47,869 bases of DNA from Balneolaceae bacterium UBA2956 (GTDB lineage: Bacteria > Bacteroidota > Rhodothermia > Balneolales > Balneolaceae): assembly GCA_002348545.1 (NCBI GenBank), contig DEBM01000044.1, forward strand, positions 53,253 through 101,121, given 5' to 3'. Numbering within the stretch: the stretch's first letter is position 1; the number at the start of each line of letters is the position of its first letter. Shown here piece after piece: positions 28,384 through 36,828 of this stretch. A program made the translations under genes and the position numbers. Below the pieces are notes generated by a model. That model was not told the DNA's origin and did no database searches. It saw nothing but the letters and a program-made list of their open reading frames with translations.

Positions 28384-28476
28384 CTTTTATTTGAACAGGT
28401 TAGTATTTGTCTCACATTGCTAGTAATTCTACCGCTTACGCTCTGCAAGAATAGAAGATTACAGAGTGTATTTGAA

Positions 28477-29301
28477 TTATTGGGTGTTCATAGTTGAGAT
28501 ATCGCTAAGGTATCTAGTCTTTAAATTAAAAAAATGAAAACTCAAGACCGTGTGAAAAACTATGGTAGTAAATGCATTTAAAACGTTGAATAAGCCATTG
28601 ATGAGTGTAAATATGAACTCACCTAGATCACTTGCCATCCAAGCTACCCTTTCTAAGCCCAAACGGATGAATTCAACAGGTATTTGAATCAACGAACTAA
28701 TCATAATGGTAAGAAGAATTAAAATAATCAAAAGCCCAAAGGTAGGCCAAGCTTGATAGGTTGTTATATTCCAACTTTGAATTAAGCTATTTATTAGAGA
28801 TTTTTCTCCAATAATGTAGCTTTGAAAGGTGACAGCCAGTTTAGTTCCCACAAACAGGAATGGGAAGAAAAAGAAGAGTAACGAAAGACCTAAAATCATA
28901 GAAATGATAAAATAAAGAACACTAAGTCCTAGAATCTTCGGCAATAGTGAGGATATATCCTCTGGGTTCATGGGTATAGAATCCTTAGTGTAATTTATAT
29001 GTTCAATGATGATAACAATTGAGGTAGCCTGACCAAGAATAGCTGTTAGGATAATCAAAGGGAGTAATGGTCCTATCATAGTACTAATAGCATCCAAGCC
29101 ATTGAATCCTAGCAATATTTCTGACTCAAATTGCTCCAAAATATTTGCAATCGGGAGTTTAGAAAGTAAAAAATGATGTAGAAGGATGAGGGGTGCAGCA
29201 AATAACAACCAAATTCTCAGTAAATTTTTGCCATTAGTCTTTAAATAGTTAAAACTATCCTTAAGTGTATCAGCAATATCACGAACCTTATAGTAATGCA
29301 T
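28477..29301 (-). CDS. Hypothetical multi-pass membrane protein
   Basis: Integral membrane protein of 274 residues with about six hydrophobic stretches (LLRIWLLFAAPLILLHH, LLPLIILTAILG, ILGLSVLYFIISMILG, FGLLIILILLTIMI and others). The N-terminus (DIADTLKDSFNYLKTNGKNLL) resembles bacterial DUF975-like or glycerophosphodiesterase membrane-domain proteins. No catalytic motif is visible. Its stop-to-start gap with the upstream ctaB is 18 bp, so it is probably co-transcribed with ctaB, but a role in heme-A synthesis is not indicated. Confidence 0.7.
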   Translation of the reverse strand: MHYYKVRDIADTLKDSFNYLKTNGKNLLRIWLLFAAPLILLHHFLLSKLPIANILEQFESEILLGFNGLDAISTMIGPLLPLIILTAILGQATSIVIIIEHINYTKDSIPMNPEDISSLLPKILGLSVLYFIISMILGLSLLFFFFPFLFVGTKLAVTFQSYIIGEKSLINSLIQSWNITTYQAWPTFGLLIILILLTIMISSLIQIPVEFIRLGLERVAWMASDLGEFIFTLINGLFNVLNAFTTIVFHTVLSFHFFNLKTRYLSDISTMNTQ

Positions 29302-29319
29302 TGAGCAACATTTTCGGGA

Positions 29320-30213
29320 TTAGTTAATTAAAATATCAATACTCAAAGAAAGCCAAATAAGAGGTAGATATGCAATAGAAGCGAACATGAGTGCTCGTGC
29401 TGTTTTATATGATCTTGTTTGGTTAAAACGTAAACCAAAAAAAAGAAAAAACAGACCGATTGGAATACTACTTATTAAAAATAAAGTATGAGCTAAACCA
29501 AGAGCGTATAGAGAATAATTCACAGCAAACAAAATTAGTATACAGAGAAGGGCATAAATAGAAGTTTTTTTTCCATTATGATCACCTTTCGGCAGCATCT
29601 TAAAACCAGCTCCATAGTAATCGTCTTTCCATAGCCAAGCTATAGCCATAACATGGGGTATTTGCCAGAAAAATACGATGGCAAATAATATCCACATACC
29701 TGGATCGTCAATGTTCCCTGTCACCGCAGCCCACCCTCCAACAGGAGGTAAAGCCCCAGGTAAAGCCCCAATTACAATATTAAAAGCTGTTTTTTGCTTC
29801 ATTGGGGTGTACAATACCAAATAAATCAGTGTAGTTGATAATGAGACAGCTGCCGCTATGGGATGTGTAAACCAAATTAAATATCCTAAACCGATTATGA
29901 TTAAACTTACAGAGAATAGTTTTCCATCATGTGCTGAAATTCGCTGAGTCGGTAACGGCCGAGTCTTGGTTCTGTTCATTAAACCGTCTAGATCTCTTTC
30001 TAGGAATTGGTTATGTGCGGCGGTGCCTGATGCAATGAAAAAGGTACCAATGATTGTATGAATCATCAATATCCAATCAAGAGCGCCCAGAGTCACGATG
30101 CTTGCCATTAAAAAACCCATTAACATACTAATAAGCACGGCAAGTGTGATTCCGGGCTTAGTCAGTATGTAGTAATCGGAAAGCTTGGTAAGAAAGCTAT
30201 TTTGGAGGGACAA
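29320..30213 (-). CDS. ctaB: Protoheme IX farnesyltransferase (heme O synthase)
   Basis: UbiA-fold prenyltransferase, 297 residues with eight to nine hydrophobic segments, attaching farnesyl to heme B. The prenyl-diphosphate/Mg-binding motif HNQFLERDLDGLMNRTKTRPLP is near residue 70, and the second Asp motif lies in WKDDYYGAGFKMLP. It is divergent from the heme A synthase gene at 30320, so both probably share the 106-bp intergenic promoter region for cytochrome oxidase assembly. The unnamed membrane protein follows in the same direction. Confidence 0.93.
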   Translation of the reverse strand: MSLQNSFLTKLSDYYILTKPGITLAVLISMLMGFLMASIVTLGALDWILMIHTIIGTFFIASGTAAHNQFLERDLDGLMNRTKTRPLPTQRISAHDGKLFSVSLIIIGLGYLIWFTHPIAAAVSLSTTLIYLVLYTPMKQKTAFNIVIGALPGALPPVGGWAAVTGNIDDPGMWILFAIVFFWQIPHVMAIAWLWKDDYYGAGFKMLPKGDHNGKKTSIYALLCILILFAVNYSLYALGLAHTLFLISSIPIGLFFLFFGLRFNQTRSYKTARALMFASIAYLPLIWLSLSIDILIN

Positions 30214-30319
30214 CTTATTTTCGATGATATTCGAGCAAATATGCGTTCATAAGTGTAATTTTGAGGTATAAAAATAACGAATAATCGATTTAATTGTAGG
30301 TAAAAAGAACCTCATAAAT

Positions 30320-31291
30320 ATGAAATTAAATCTCTATCAAAAAACAGCCCTTAGTACCATAGCAGCAACACTATTTTTAATTATGGTGGGGGGAATTGTT
30401 CGAGCTGCGGGTGCTGGGTTAGGTTGCCCTGACTGGCCTAAGTGTTATGGTTTGTGGATCCCACCCATGCATGTATCTGAGCTTCCTCCTGGCTTTAATG
30501 TAGATAGTTTCAATGCATTCAAAACCTGGACTGAATATATTAATCGGCTAATAGGAGTTTTAGTGGGCTTTTTTATTGCTGCTAACTTTTTAACCTCATT
30601 AAGATATCGTAAATCTAAGCCTAGTGTCACCATTTCTTCTTTATTAGCTTTGATTCTAGTGCTATTTCAGGCGTGGCTTGGTGGGCAAGTGGTACGTTCT
30701 GGGCTAGCTTCAGGTATGATAACTCTACACATGCTACTGGCTATGATTATTGTTGGGGTTTTATTATATGCGAGTTTTAGATCAAAAGAGGATTTTGTGG
30801 AATTACGAATGAGCCATAAATCAAAACAGCAATTTTTACGGTTAGGTATCATAATTGGAGTATTAAGTATTATACAAATGATACTTGGAACTCAGGTTCG
30901 CGAGGCAATTGATATAGTGAATGAAGGGATAGGCATCATAGATCGGAGTCTATGGATTGAGCAGTCAGGAGTAATCTATAAAGTTCATAGGAGTTTTTCT
31001 TGGCTGCTAATTATCACCATAGCATTGCTTTTTTACCGAATTTTAAAATTTTCAAAAAATCAACTGGGGACAACAACTGCCGGTATGAAAGGATTTGTAT
31101 TACTTGGTTATGCTATCCCAATAGGTGTGTTATCTCAATTTATAATTGGGGTAGGACTTCAATGGTTGGATATGCCAAGAGCTTTGCAGGTACTTCACCT
31201 AGTGGGGGTTAGCTTTCTATTATCATTTATTTTTATTTTTGTTTTAATGCTATCCCAGCGAACTAAAGCTTTTGAAGAAGTTGATTCATAA
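30320..31291 (+). CDS. ctaA: Heme A synthase (COX15/CtaA)
   Basis: Eight-helix membrane enzyme of 323 residues that oxidises heme O to heme A. It shows IVRAAGAGLGCPDWPKCYG near the N-terminus (a Cys pair in the first loop) and histidine ligands in TLHMLLAM, YKVHRSFSW and VLHLVGVSF. It is divergent from ctaB. Its last 29 bases overlap the convergent MerR gene. Confidence 0.92.
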   Translation: MKLNLYQKTALSTIAATLFLIMVGGIVRAAGAGLGCPDWPKCYGLWIPPMHVSELPPGFNVDSFNAFKTWTEYINRLIGVLVGFFIAANFLTSLRYRKSKPSVTISSLLALILVLFQAWLGGQVVRSGLASGMITLHMLLAMIIVGVLLYASFRSKEDFVELRMSHKSKQQFLRLGIIIGVLSIIQMILGTQVREAIDIVNEGIGIIDRSLWIEQSGVIYKVHRSFSWLLIITIALLFYRILKFSKNQLGTTTAGMKGFVLLGYAIPIGVLSQFIIGVGLQWLDMPRALQVLHLVGVSFLLSFIFIFVLMLSQRTKAFEEVDS

Positions 31292-31595
31292 AAATTCTCA
31301 CTTCTGTTAAATCTTTTCGCATTTGTGGTTCAAGTGCCATTTGACTTTGTTGAGCCCGGGTAAGACCTGAATTTTTTAAGACTTTTTTTACTCCATCACT
31401 GGTAAACTTTTGGTCTTCAACTAACTCTTTGATTTTGAAGATAAGAGCCACATCTTTGTCGGTATAGGTACGGTTTCCAGCAGTGTTTTTTTTTGGTTTA
31501 AGCTCTCGGTATGTTTTTTCCCAATTTCTTAACACGTGTGGTGGTAAGTTAGTTAGAGTACTTACCTCACCCATCGAATAATACAATTTTTTCAT
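31263..31595 (-). CDS. MerR-family transcriptional regulator
   Basis: Small MerR-type winged helix, 110 residues. The N-terminus reads YYSMGEVSTLTNLPPHVLRNWEK, followed by the GNRTYTDKDVALIFKIKELV wing and coiled segment. There is no cysteine-rich effector domain, so it is not a metal sensor. The gene is convergent with ctaA and overlaps its 3' end by 29 bp. This FCB-group type is often called a heat-shock or YlxM-like MerR; the target is unknown. Confidence 0.85.
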   Translation of the reverse strand: MKKLYYSMGEVSTLTNLPPHVLRNWEKTYRELKPKKNTAGNRTYTDKDVALIFKIKELVEDQKFTSDGVKKVLKNSGLTRAQQSQMALEPQMRKDLTEVRIFMNQLLQKL

Positions 31596-31668
31596 AGCCT
31601 ATATAAAGTGTATTTTAAATCTTAATTAAAGTACGTTATTTATTCCAGAAACAATAAAGTCGTTTGTT

Positions 31669-32619
31669 GTGAGCTCAATTATTGAACATCAGACTCTAGA
31701 AATTAGCATTATAATCCCCCTTTATAATGAAGAGGAATCACTTACCGAATTAGTCGATCAAATAAAGAAATCTTTGCCAACTAGAAGTTTTGAAATCATT
31801 CTTGTAGATGATGGTTCAACTGATGGTTCTTGGAATGTCATTGAGCAATTAGTCGAGGTTAATAGCGAGGTTAAGGGTATTTCACTGGGTGTAAATCAAG
31901 GAAAGAGTTATGCTTTACAAGCAGGTTTTAATGAGGTAAAAGGGCAGTATATTGTCACGTTAGATGCTGATTTACAAGACGATCCAGCTGAAATTGAACA
32001 AATGATATGTAGTTTAGATTCGGGTTATGATTTGGTGAGTGGTTGGAAGAAAAAACGATTCGACCCAATAAGTAAAACTATACCTTCTAAATTTTTTAAT
32101 TGGGTTACACGAAGAGCTGCTGGTATTCATTTACATGACTTTAATTGTGGTTTGAAAGCTTATAGGGCAGAAGTTGTGGCTCATATCCAGTTATATGGGG
32201 AATTACATCGTTATATACCCCTACTAGCAAAAAGAGCAGGGTTTGACTGTATTACAGAGCAGATTGTTCAGCACAGAGAAAGAAAATATGGTACAACTAA
32301 ATTTGGTTTATCCCGATTCATTAACGGATTTTTAGACCTGATTACTATTCTTTTTGTTCAAAAATACCTACAGAAACCCATGCATTTTTTTGGGACAATT
32401 GGCGTCTTATTAATGGCTATTGGGTCCCTTATTAATCTTTATATGGCAGGAATACGAATTTTTTATAACGTAGGTATTGGGAATCGACCCTTACTATTTC
32501 TTGGAATCTTGTTAATGGTTTTAGGTGTGCAATTCTTATCTACTGGTTTTTTAGGTGAGCTTATAAATAAAAATCATATACACAATAGGCAGCCAGTTAT
32601 TAGGAAGCGGAGTGAATAG
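31669..32619 (+). CDS. GT2-family glycosyltransferase with C-terminal transmembrane pair
   Basis: DPM1/GtrB-like protein of 316 residues, with a GTG start at 31669. The N-terminal GT-A domain has IIIPLYNEEESL, LVDDGSTDGSW and the metal-binding LDADLQDDP. Two helices follow near the C-terminus (FFGTIGVLLMAIGSLINLYMAG and LLFLGILLMVLGVQFLSTGFL). Such enzymes usually load a sugar onto undecaprenyl phosphate at the membrane. The acceptor here is inferred, not shown. It is convergent with the LacI gene. Confidence 0.9.
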   Translation: MSSIIEHQTLEISIIIPLYNEEESLTELVDQIKKSLPTRSFEIILVDDGSTDGSWNVIEQLVEVNSEVKGISLGVNQGKSYALQAGFNEVKGQYIVTLDADLQDDPAEIEQMICSLDSGYDLVSGWKKKRFDPISKTIPSKFFNWVTRRAAGIHLHDFNCGLKAYRAEVVAHIQLYGELHRYIPLLAKRAGFDCITEQIVQHRERKYGTTKFGLSRFINGFLDLITILFVQKYLQKPMHFFGTIGVLLMAIGSLINLYMAGIRIFYNVGIGNRPLLFLGILLMVLGVQFLSTGFLGELINKNHIHNRQPVIRKRSE

Positions 32620-32645
32620 GCTTTCTTCAGTATGTGAGGTTTTCT

Positions 32646-33653
32646 TCATCCAACAGAATTTTTTTTATTTAGGTTAACAGGAATCAAACTGAGGGTCGAG
32701 CGTAATCGGTCCTTCCTTTCAATCATATCTAATAATGTTTGGATACTAAGTCTTCCAAGTTCTTCAAAATCTGTTTCTATTGAACTTAGGTTGGGTTGAA
32801 GTTGGTAACATACAGGTAAGTTGTCATACCCAACAATAGAAACGTCACGCGGAATTTGTAAACCTGCATTCGTTGCCGCGAAGCTAAAACCGGCAGCCAT
32901 TAAATCATTGCTAAAGAAAATACCCTGCGGTTGCTGGATACTGTGTTGAAAAGATTCAAAAGATTTAAATCCGCTTTCAAAGGTGAAATCTCCCTGCACC
33001 TCCCAAACCACCTCTATATCATGGTGCATACAATAATCTTTAAACCCATTAGCCCGAAAGCTACTTTCTGCCTTTCCAGAGGCGCCTTTTACGATACCCA
33101 CTTTTTTCATGTTACGCTGGTCAAAAGACTCAGCGGCAACAAAGCCTCCTGAGTAACCATCAAAGGTAATTGTTGGTAGGATAGGGTTCTCGATTAGGCC
33201 ATTGGATATGATAGGAATGGAAATCTCAGCTTTATTAAGATCATCCAACAACTTTTTATAATCCTTGTACTCCATTGTAGGCACATAGAGTGCAATTCCA
33301 TCTACATGATGTTGAATTCGTGCGGTAATTATATCAAAAAGGCTCTTCTCATGCTGATTGGCACTAATCAGCGATAAATTGACTTCTAACTTTGCAGCAG
33401 CATTGAAATATCCAGTATAGGCTGAAGCATAAAATTCTCCATGGGTTAACTCCGAGATGAGAACGATGTCCTTAGTACCATTGGAATACATTGGAATTTG
33501 ATTTTTGTTGAATGAATATTCCAATTCTTCGGCCACTTGAACGATTTTTCTTTGTACATTCAAGCTAATTTTATTGGTTCCATTTAATACTCTAGACACG
33601 GTTGAAATAGAGTATCCAGTTTTATCCGCAATGTGTTTAAGTGTAATTCTCAT
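32646..33653 (-). CDS. LacI/GalR-family transcriptional regulator
   Basis: Regulator of 335 residues from the ATG at 33651-33653. The frame extends upstream by 21 residues that are not family-like (MCKLRNT...), whereas the chosen start gives the standard MRITLKHIADKTGYSISTVSRVLNG HTH with its hinge helix. A periplasmic-binding-like sensor domain follows. It is divergent from a sugar porter gene (146 bp apart) and probably represses it when the sugar is absent. A candidate operator lies between them. Confidence 0.9.
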   Translation of the reverse strand: MRITLKHIADKTGYSISTVSRVLNGTNKISLNVQRKIVQVAEELEYSFNKNQIPMYSNGTKDIVLISELTHGEFYASAYTGYFNAAAKLEVNLSLISANQHEKSLFDIITARIQHHVDGIALYVPTMEYKDYKKLLDDLNKAEISIPIISNGLIENPILPTITFDGYSGGFVAAESFDQRNMKKVGIVKGASGKAESSFRANGFKDYCMHHDIEVVWEVQGDFTFESGFKSFESFQHSIQQPQGIFFSNDLMAAGFSFAATNAGLQIPRDVSIVGYDNLPVCYQLQPNLSSIETDFEELGRLSIQTLLDMIERKDRLRSTLSLIPVNLNKKNSVG

Positions 33654-33726
33654 ATTTATAAAATCTGTTGAATGTACACATTTAAATGATATAATGGTAT
33701 TTCTTAGTTTGCACATTCATTCTCAC

Positions 33727-33740
33727 TAAATCCGGATTAA
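33727..33740. promoter_or_regulatory. Candidate LacI-type operator
   Basis: A perfect 10-bp palindrome AATCCGGATT with a central CG (33729-33738), flanked by one mismatch and one further pair (TAAATCCGGATTAA), lies midway between the divergent LacI and MFS genes. LacI-family operators typically are palindromes centred on CG, so position and form both fit. Not proven. Confidence 0.45.
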
Positions 33741-33799
33741 ACAGCAACTGATAATTATGTACATTTGAGTATAAGCGAAATAAAAGAGTTAGTTTAGTT

Positions 33800-35353
33800 A
33801 TGCAGAAAAGGTCTCCACTATACTTTACACTTATCGTTTCCTTAGGCGGCTTTTTATTCGGATTTGATGCCTCAGTTATATCTGGTGCTATAGTTTATCT
33901 AGATGCCATATTTGAACTGAATAGCTTAACTAAAGGCTGGATTGTAAGTGCTCCATCTTTTTCAGCTATGTTTGCTATGTTGGTAGGAGGGATACTTTCT
34001 GATCGGATGGGAAGAAAGAAAACCTTGCAATTAGTAGCATTTTGTTATGTTTTATCATCATTCTTATCCATTATATCGCAGGATATTGGGAGTTTAATTG
34101 CTGCTAGAATGCTAGGTGGTATAGCTTTTGGGGGCGCGCTTGTCATAGTTCCTGTCTATATATCGGAGATATCACCAGTTGAGCTAAGAGGGCGTTTAGT
34201 TTCCATTCAACAAATGAATATTGTCATAGGTTTTTTGGCTGCATATTTCAGTAATTATGTAATTGTAGTTTATTTTGATCAATGGTTAAGTGAGGTAAAT
34301 ATCTGGCGATGGATGTTAGCAGTAGAGTTATTACCTGCTATTGTATATGTTGCTTTATTGCCCAATATTCCAGAATCATCTGTATGGTTAAAGAACAGCT
34401 CGAATTTAATTAAAAGACGACAACCAGCTAAGGAAGAAGCCGCATCATTTAGGGCTATTCTTTTGTTTTATAACTCTTTTTTAGACTGGTTCATGTGTCA
34501 AAAAAAAAACTTATCAATACTATGGAGTGCAACTTGGCGGCAGGTTTTTTTGGTCGCCATTTTTTTGGGTATTTTACAACAGCTTAGTGGTATAAATGCT
34601 ATTTTTTTTTACGCTACAAGCATCTTTGAAAAAACAGGTATTGGTATTGATGCCTCACTTGCGCAAACGATTGCAGTCGGTCTAATTAACATAGTTTTCA
34701 CGTTGGTTGCCTTTTTTACCATAGATAGGTTTGGAAGAAGGTTTTTACTGCTTTGGGGACTAGTGGGTATTGTTATAAGTATGAGCATAATTGCTTACGG
34801 ATTCTCTGTCACTCAGTACAAATTGACGGAAGAAATCATAGCTAAATATAATCAAGGACCCATATTTCATAAATCATCTCAGATATTTCAAGAAATGATA
34901 GATGTTAGCTATACCACAGAAGAGGTTTTTAAGGATGATCTCACCAAAGCAATTAGGCAAATTAGCTGGGTAGAAAAAGATAGTGGTTTAAATGTTGACA
35001 GCATGAATATCTATCAGGATATTCTCATAGAATCAAAGCAGCTAAATCCTTATTTGATATTATTTGGAATTTTAGGGTTTGTTGCTAGCTTTGCTTGTTC
35101 ATTAGGTCCAGTTATGTGGGTTGTTCTTTCGGAAATATTTCCAACCCAATTGAGAGGAATAGGAATTTCTATAGTAGGCTTTTTAAATTCATTTACAAGT
35201 TGGGTAACTCAATTTGTATTCCCCATAGAGCTTATAATTTTTGGAGATCATTTTACATATGCTATTTATGCTGGTATTGCAACAATTGGATGGGGAGTTA
35301 TATACCTGTACTTACCCGAAACCAAGGGTAAATTGATTATAAAAGTACCTTAA
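33800..35353 (+). CDS. MFS sugar porter with a large TM9-TM10 loop insertion
   Basis: Sugar-porter transporter of 517 residues with twelve predicted helices. Family motifs: GFLFGFDASVISGA at the N-terminus, DRMGRKK (68-74), PESSVWL (191-197), QQLSGINAIFFYA (260-272), DRFGRR (309-314) and PETKG (506-510). Residues ~338-416 form a ~78-residue hydrophilic insertion between the ninth and tenth helices, on the outer face by the canonical topology. Divergent from LacI; no glycoside hydrolase or sugar kinase is adjacent. The substrate is probably a hexose or pentose taken up by proton symport or facilitated diffusion. Confidence 0.9.
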   Translation: MQKRSPLYFTLIVSLGGFLFGFDASVISGAIVYLDAIFELNSLTKGWIVSAPSFSAMFAMLVGGILSDRMGRKKTLQLVAFCYVLSSFLSIISQDIGSLIAARMLGGIAFGGALVIVPVYISEISPVELRGRLVSIQQMNIVIGFLAAYFSNYVIVVYFDQWLSEVNIWRWMLAVELLPAIVYVALLPNIPESSVWLKNSSNLIKRRQPAKEEAASFRAILLFYNSFLDWFMCQKKNLSILWSATWRQVFLVAIFLGILQQLSGINAIFFYATSIFEKTGIGIDASLAQTIAVGLINIVFTLVAFFTIDRFGRRFLLLWGLVGIVISMSIIAYGFSVTQYKLTEEIIAKYNQGPIFHKSSQIFQEMIDVSYTTEEVFKDDLTKAIRQISWVEKDSGLNVDSMNIYQDILIESKQLNPYLILFGILGFVASFACSLGPVMWVVLSEIFPTQLRGIGISIVGFLNSFTSWVTQFVFPIELIIFGDHFTYAIYAGIATIGWGVIYLYLPETKGKLIIKVP

Positions 35354-35371
35354 ATTATTTTTATTTTTGAG

Positions 35372-35444
35372 TACCGCGTACGGGATTCGAACCCGTGCTA
35401 CCGCCGTGAAAGGGCGGCGTCCTAGGCCTCTAGACGAACGCGGC
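35372..35444 (-). tRNA. tRNA-Glu (UUC), copy 1
   Basis: Minus strand, 73 nt. Acceptor GCCGCGT pairs with ACGCGGT (first pair G-T), discriminator A. The anticodon stem CCGCC/GGCGG encloses loop CTTTCAC (anticodon TTC). The T-arm contains GGTTCGAATCC. No 3' CCA is encoded. Confidence 0.96.
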
Positions 35445-35459
35445 ATTGATTACATTTTG

Positions 35460-35534
35460 GGAGCCCGATGGGAATTGAACCCACGGCCTCCAGGGCCACA
35501 ACCTGGCGCTCTAACCGACTGAGCTACGGGCTCC
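35460..35534 (-). tRNA. tRNA-His (GUG)
   Basis: Minus strand, 75 nt including an encoded extra G at position -1 that pairs with C73, the identity mark of tRNA-His. Acceptor GAGCCCG/CGGGCTC. Anticodon stem CCAGG/CCTGG encloses loop TTGTGGC (anticodon GTG). Confidence 0.96.
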
Positions 35535-35542
35535 ATAAATGG

Positions 35543-35615
35543 TACCGCGTACGGGATTCGAACCCGTGCTACCGCCGTGAAAGGGCGGCGTCCTAGGCCT
35601 CTAGACGAACGCGGC
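35543..35615 (-). tRNA. tRNA-Glu (UUC), copy 2
   Basis: Identical over the full 73 nt to the first tRNA-Glu copy, 171 bp downstream. The identity extends one base on each side and then stops. Confidence 0.96.
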
Positions 35616-35650
35616 AGGTCATTAAGTCAAGTGATTGAATGAAACGTTTG

Positions 35651-35721
35651 AGGCGACAGGCGGATTCGAACCGCCGTACAAGGTTTTGCAGACCTCTGCC
35701 TAGCCACTCGGCCATGTCGCC
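35651..35721 (-). tRNA. tRNA-Cys (GCA)
   Basis: Minus strand, 71 nt. Acceptor GGCGACA/TGTCGCC with U73 discriminator, a tRNA-Cys identity element. Anticodon loop CTGCAAA (GCA). It is the promoter-proximal gene of the four-tRNA cluster. Confidence 0.96.
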
Positions 35722-36203
35722 TTTCAAAGTAGGCAGTTGCCATTAATGCCCTAATAATTTCAATAATCTAAAAGAAAAAAATAATACGACTTTATGAATC
35801 TATTGTAAATAGAAAACTTTCTTTTTTAATATTTGCTTTAGCTTGGGTAGTATTGAGAGCGATTGATTTTATTCCGTTTACTTTACTTTCTCAATAATCA
35901 GTATAATATCGGGTTATACCGATAAACATTGATTTTAGCCTATAGAGGTCAAATTTGATGGATATAAATGGATTAGATATAGATATATCAATGCATCCTT
36001 AAAATACGCATCATATATCTATTTGTGATAATATAATTGGTAAAAGGGCAGAGTTATTTAGTGGTTTATAAAAGGGTAAGAGTAACCTGAAAGTTGATAT
36101 AAAATTATAGTGTAACAGTTCTTACTTTTAGAATTGAAAAGATAGTTTAGTCCATATAAATTGATTATAAACACTGAATCTTTAGGGTTAGTAAAAATCT
36201 ATT

Positions 36204-36217
36204 TTTGAGTACTCAAA
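36204..36217. promoter_or_regulatory. 14-bp perfect palindrome, candidate operator
   Basis: TTTGAGTACTCAAA is a perfect palindrome about 200 bp upstream of the RsbW-like start. The region is AT-rich, so a chance origin is possible. Confidence 0.35.
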
Positions 36218-36287
36218 TTCTATATATATTATTAATAGATGAAGTTTCGTCAACCCCATATACACATTAATACTATTTTTTTCTCTT

Positions 36288-36301
36288 TATTCATATGAAT
36301 A
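36288..36301. promoter_or_regulatory. 14-bp perfect palindrome, candidate operator
   Basis: TATTCATATGAATA is a perfect palindrome about 115 bp upstream of the RsbW-like start. Its sequence is unrelated to the first palindrome, so the two need not bind the same factor. Confidence 0.3.
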
Positions 36302-36350
36302 GCAGTAAAATCTATGGGTATGAAGATGTGCCTTTTTTTGAACTATTCCA

Positions 36351-36383
36351 TTTGAGATTCAATCAAAGCTAAGCATATAATTG
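36351..36383 (+). promoter_or_regulatory. Candidate FCB-type promoter (-33/-7) for the signalling operon
   Basis: TTTG at 36351-36354 is separated by 21 nt from TATAATTG at 36376-36383. The Bacteroidota consensus is TTTG, about 19 nt, then TAnnTTTG, so there is one mismatch in the -7 box. The predicted transcript would begin near 36390, giving a short leader of about 27 nt. Confidence 0.3.
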
Positions 36384-36416
36384 TAAAGTTCTCATATTAA
36401 ATCATCATTGCAGTTT

Positions 36417-36827
36417 ATGACCAATGAAATTAAATATTTCAGTAGAAATGCTAATGAATTACCTATCATATTTCATTTCTTGAATACTGAAATAGCAGAA
36501 AATGCGCCAAATTTAAAAATACTTAATGAGCTAAAATTGTCTGTTGAAGAAATTTTTATGAACATGGTACGTCACAATAAAACAACAAATAAGGATATTG
36601 CTATTAGAATAGAATCCTATAAAAATAGTATTTCCATAAGTTTGATAGATTATGAAGACAATCCATTTGATATACTAAATAAAGATGAAATTGATTTTGA
36701 TGAGTATTTTAAACAAAAAAAATATGGCGGCCTTGGAATTCATCTCATCAAAAAACTGATGGATGATCTAATATTTGATCATGATGCAGGTAAAACAACC
36801 ATAAAAATAACTAAACATATACTTTGA
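36417..36827 (+). CDS. RsbW/SpoIIAB-like anti-sigma factor kinase (HATPase_c_2)
   Basis: GHKL serine kinase of 136 residues from the ATG at 36417; a TTG three codons earlier is an alternative. The N-box is EEIFMNMVRH (~residues 42-51). A G1-like segment reads LIDYEDNPFD and the G2 box KYGGLGIHLIKKL. In partner switching, such a protein binds a sigma factor (or another target) and phosphorylates its STAS antagonist using ATP. The STAS gene follows after one base, and the ECF sigma gene after that, so the genes form a tight operon. The classical D-x-G-x-G of G1 is degenerate, as is common in RsbW relatives. Confidence 0.85.
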   Translation: MTNEIKYFSRNANELPIIFHFLNTEIAENAPNLKILNELKLSVEEIFMNMVRHNKTTNKDIAIRIESYKNSISISLIDYEDNPFDILNKDEIDFDEYFKQKKYGGLGIHLIKKLMDDLIFDHDAGKTTIKITKHIL

Positions 36828-36828
36828 A

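Larger units (their letters stand above)
35371..35616. repeat. Direct repeat (75 bp) carrying the two tRNA-Glu genes, flanking tRNA-His
   Basis: Bases 35371-35445 and 35542-35616 are identical. The identity covers exactly the tRNA plus a single base each side, fitting a local duplication of the gene within one transcript. Confidence 0.9.
35722..36416. other. AT-rich intergenic region (695 bp) between tRNA-Cys and the signalling locus
   Basis: No credible coding frame is seen: stops are dense in all frames, with at most short shadows. It should hold the tRNA-cluster promoter on the minus strand and the promoter of the RsbW-like gene on the plus strand. Two perfect 14-bp palindromes and one FCB-like promoter candidate, listed separately, are the only structures I can support. 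Confidence 0.7.

Noticed and set aside
35372..36416. Possible genomic island inserted at the tRNA cluster
   Set aside because: The signalling locus is AT-rich and beside tRNA genes, but there is no integrase, no tRNA-fragment direct repeat at a distal end and no mobile gene. The tRNA-Glu repeat is a full gene copy, not an att site.
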